Assembly: GCA_017467985.1 (NCBI GenBank)
Contig: JAFUJY010000156.1
Coordinates: forward strand, 1-7,445
Source: Bacillota bacterium
GTDB lineage: Bacteria; Bacillota; Clostridia; Lachnospirales; Bianqueaceae
Length of the DNA stretch: 7,445 nt
Direction: 5' to 3'
In this document: positions 5,281 through 7,445 of the stretch, piece after piece
Layout: every line of letters starts with the position of its first letter
Numbering within the stretch: the first letter of the stretch is position 1
Program-made: the position numbers and the translations under genes
Notes under the pieces: generated by a model
The model's database searches: none
Seen by the model: only the letters and a program-made list of their open reading frames with translations
What the model was told of the DNA's origin: nothing

Positions 5281-6492
5281 TTATGCCTCAGCAACAGCTG
5301 CCATCGCCTGATCCAGAATCTCGATACCCTGGTCAATCTCTTCCTTAGAGATAATCAGCGGCGGCACCATACGCAGTGCAGTGTAACCGGCACCGATGAT
5401 CAGCAGTCCGCGCTTGGCTGCTTCCACACGGATCTTACCCACCAGCTCAGCCTCGGTCAGGATGATGCCCTGCATCAAGCCTTTGCCTCGAACTTCGGTG
5501 ATAAAATCATACTTCTTGGCCAGTTCTGCAGCCTTAGCCTGCAGATATGCACCATTTTCTTCCGCATTCTTAACCAGGTCCAGACGCTCGATCTCTTCCA
5601 GCACGGTCAAACCGGCTGTAGCGGACAGGAAGTTACCACCAAAGGTGGATGCATGATCACCGGGCTGGAATGCCTTAGCACAGAAGTCCTTGGCCAGCAT
5701 GCAGCCGATGGGCATACCGCCGCCCAAGCCCTTTGCCAGGCTCATCACATCCGGCTCCACGCCGTAGTGCTGATAACCAAACAGCTTACCGGTACGACCT
5801 ACACCCGTCTGCACTTCGTCCACCATCATCAGAATATCCAGTTCGGTACACAGGTCACGCAGTTCCTTCATGAACTGAGGGTCAGCGGGGATTACGCCAC
5901 CCTCGCCCTGTACCGGCTCCACCATAATTCCACAAGTCTTTTCCTTGCTGGCCAGTGCCTTGATGGAATCAATATTGTTGTACTCGGCGTACAAAATGCC
6001 GGGCAGCATGGGACCCAGACCCTTCTGATACTTGGTCTGACCGGTGGCGGTGATGGAACCAAAGGTACGACCATGGAAGGAATTCTTCATGGTGATAATC
6101 TCACATTTTTCCGGGCCGCCCACCATATTACCGTATTTACGGGCCAGCTTCAGGGCAGATTCGGTGGATTCCGCACCGCTGTTACAGAAAAAGGCTTTGT
6201 CAAAACAGCTGTTTTCTACTAATTTCTTGGCCAGCTTGTTCTGGGGCTCGATCCAGTACAAATTGGAAGTATGGAATACCTTGTGCATCTGGTCATTCAA
6301 GTTATTGATCAGTGCTTCGTTGCCATAACCCAGAGAATTGACCGCAATACCGGATACAAAGTCCAGATACTTGGTGCCATCCATATCGTACAGATACACG
6401 CCCTCTCCATTTGTAAAGGCATAGGGCAAACGGCCATAGGTATTCATTACATACTGCTGCCCCATCTCCACAATTTCCTGCATAGTCTCCAT
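5281..6492 (-). CDS. argD: Acetylornithine aminotransferase
   Basis: The 403-residue protein is a class III, PLP-dependent aminotransferase of normal length. It converts N-acetylglutamate 5-semialdehyde and glutamate to N2-acetylornithine and 2-oxoglutarate. Visible landmarks are NSGAES (104-109) for the phosphate of PLP, FHGRT (139-143), D225 in MVDEVQTG for the pyridine nitrogen, the Schiff-base lysine K254 in LAKGLGGG, STFGGN (282-287), and R374 in LRMVPPL for the substrate carboxylate. Its place directly after argB and argJ selects ArgD over close relatives such as ornithine or GABA aminotransferase, though some ArgD enzymes also serve in lysine synthesis as the succinyl-diaminopimelate aminotransferase. 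The start is set by AAGGAGG eight bases upstream, which lies within the last codons of argB, so translation is probably coupled. Confidence 0.96.
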   Translation of the reverse strand: METMQEIVEMGQQYVMNTYGRLPYAFTNGEGVYLYDMDGTKYLDFVSGIAVNSLGYGNEALINNLNDQMHKVFHTSNLYWIEPQNKLAKKLVENSCFDKAFFCNSGAESTESALKLARKYGNMVGGPEKCEIITMKNSFHGRTFGSITATGQTKYQKGLGPMLPGILYAEYNNIDSIKALASKEKTCGIMVEPVQGEGGVIPADPQFMKELRDLCTELDILMMVDEVQTGVGRTGKLFGYQHYGVEPDVMSLAKGLGGGMPIGCMLAKDFCAKAFQPGDHASTFGGNFLSATAGLTVLEEIERLDLVKNAEENGAYLQAKAAELAKKYDFITEVRGKGLMQGIILTEAELVGKIRVEAAKRGLLIIGAGYTALRMVPPLIISKEEIDQGIEILDQAMAAVAEA

Positions 6493-6495
6493 TTT

Positions 6496-7371
6496 TTAGT
6501 CCTCCTTGTCCCGACTGATCAGTGTACCAATACCCTTAGAAGTAAAGAACTCCAGCAACAGGCAATGTTCGATACGGCCATCCAGAATATGTACATTCTG
6601 AACACCGCCTTCAATGGCCTCCAGACAACTCTTCACCTTGGGAATCATACCGCCGCTGACAGTACCATCCTGAATCAATTCCTTAGCCCCATTGGCGTCA
6701 ATTGCGCTGATAAAGGATAAAGGATCATTTACATCCCGCAAAATACCCGGTACGTCAGTCATGAATACCAGTTTCTTGGCTTTCAGAGCCTTAGCAATAT
6801 GCAGTGCGGCGTAATCCGCATTGATATTATAACTCTGGGCTTCGGCATCAGTTCCGATGGGCGCGATAACGGGGGTAAAACCTGCAGCCAGCATGGTATC
6901 GATCAACTCGGTATTGACCTGGGTGATCTTACCTACAAATCCAATATCCTCGCCATTGGGCATATTCTTGGTACAGATCATGGTATTACCATCCTTACCG
7001 GACAGGCCAGCGGCGGCAACGCCCTGCTTCTCCAGCAGCTGTACGATCCCCTTATTGACCTTACCTGCCAGAACCATCTCTGCGATCTCCACGGTTTCTT
7101 CGTCAGTCACACGCAGACCGTTCTTGAAAACGCTTTCCTTGCCCACAGCCTTCAGCATCTGGTTGATCTCCGGGCCGCCGCCATGAACGATGACCGGCTT
7201 CATACCGATCAGCTTCATCAGAGCGATATCTTCCATAACGGTTTGCTTAATGTCTTCATTCACCATAGCAGCACCGCCGTACTTAATTACAACGATTTCG
7301 CCGCTGAATTCCTTGATATAAGGAAGTGCCTCCATCAAAACATTGGCTTTATATGTATTCTCGTGTACCAT
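6496..7371 (-). CDS. argB: Acetylglutamate kinase
   Basis: The 291-residue protein belongs to the amino acid kinase family and phosphorylates N-acetylglutamate with ATP. The sequence shows K30 in VIKYGG, the glycine loop HGGGPEIN (63-70), R87 in NGLRVTD for the substrate, YNINADYAA (181-189), MTDVPGIL (204-211) and GGMIPKV (240-246). Residues before VIKYGG form an extra N-terminal helix (VLMEALPYIKEF), and the C-terminus carries LLLEFFTSKGIGT. In known families these two features mark the hexameric, arginine-inhibited type, so I infer feedback inhibition by arginine. That fits the presence of argJ, because in the cyclic pathway ArgB is the usual control point. AGGAG stands seven bases before the ATG, inside the end of argJ. 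The last codons (Lys-Glu-Asp) encode the argD ribosome binding site. Confidence 0.97.
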   Translation of the reverse strand: MVHENTYKANVLMEALPYIKEFSGEIVVIKYGGAAMVNEDIKQTVMEDIALMKLIGMKPVIVHGGGPEINQMLKAVGKESVFKNGLRVTDEETVEIAEMVLAGKVNKGIVQLLEKQGVAAAGLSGKDGNTMICTKNMPNGEDIGFVGKITQVNTELIDTMLAAGFTPVIAPIGTDAEAQSYNINADYAALHIAKALKAKKLVFMTDVPGILRDVNDPLSFISAIDANGAKELIQDGTVSGGMIPKVKSCLEAIEGGVQNVHILDGRIEHCLLLEFFTSKGIGTLISRDKED

Positions 7372-7374
7372 AAC

Positions 7375-7445
7375 TTAACTCCTGTAATCTCCATTAATTC
7401 TTACATATTCATAGGTCAAATCGCTGCCCCAGGCCACGGCTGTGC
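7375..7445 (-). CDS. argJ: ArgJ glutamate N-acetyltransferase, C-terminal end only
   Basis: The last 22 codons of a gene entering from the right read TAVAWGSDLTYEYVR, then INGDYRS and a TAA stop. This W-G-x-D-L-T-Y-x-Y-V-x-I-N-x-D-Y ending is the typical C-terminus of ArgJ, the enzyme that moves the acetyl group from N-acetylornithine to glutamate and so makes the arginine pathway cyclic. The rest of the gene is outside the window, so it cannot be said whether it is mono- or bifunctional. A three-base gap separates it from argB, and its final codons carry the argB ribosome binding site. Confidence 0.92.
   Translation of the reverse strand, partial: TAVAWGSDLTYEYVRINGDYRS

Noticed and set aside
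4657..6222. Long plus-strand open frame (521 codons) opposite argD and GDPD
   Set aside because: It is antisense to two genes with complete catalytic motifs. Its translation is rich in His and Gln with no recognisable domain, so it is a by-product of codon usage in argD.

Overview
The window looks like chromosomal DNA from a low-to-mid GC, Gram-positive-type anaerobe (Bacillota, most likely a gut member of Clostridia or Negativicutes). The reasons are strong AGGAGG-type ribosome binding sites, consensus TTGACA/TATAAT promoters, a compact argJ-argB-argD order, a RelB/DinJ-YafQ-type module and a GH95-type glycosidase. I cannot name the genus from sequence alone.

Left part (1-1590, minus strand). 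A consensus promoter drives a short operon. It contains a RelB/DinJ-family antitoxin, then a 22-codon stub of the YafQ/RelE-type toxin that should follow it, then a complete class C beta-lactamase-like serine hydrolase whose ATG lies inside the tail of the stub reading frame. The antitoxin is therefore an orphan: the toxin body has been replaced by the hydrolase, which uses a ribosome binding site inside the toxin remnant. The operon ends in a long bidirectional hairpin terminator that almost touches the hydrolase stop codon.

Middle (1590-4217, plus strand). A divergent extended -10 promoter drives one large gene, an 846-residue cytoplasmic glycoside hydrolase related to GH95 alpha-L-fucosidases. 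It keeps the catalytic Asn pair and the His-Arg-His loop, but its active-site signature is divergent.

Convergent gap (4218-4551). This stretch holds no gene. It carries about 4.5 tandem copies of a 62-bp unit built from inverted 11-bp arms (GGTAACCCTGT / ACAGGGTTACC) with alternating 29-nt and 11-nt loops, and then a second bidirectional hairpin terminator. The stop codon of the glycosidase lies inside the first repeat arm. I regard this array as the most unusual non-coding structure in the window.

Right part (4552-7445, minus strand). The end of an arginine biosynthesis operon reads argJ (3' end only), argB, argD, then a glycerophosphodiester phosphodiesterase. ArgJ recycles the acetyl group, ArgB phosphorylates N-acetylglutamate, and ArgD transaminates the semialdehyde to N-acetylornithine. 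All three junctions have the form TAA-NNN-ATG, so the four genes lie in one reading frame separated by a stop and one codon. The operon promoter lies outside the window, and argC and argF are not visible.
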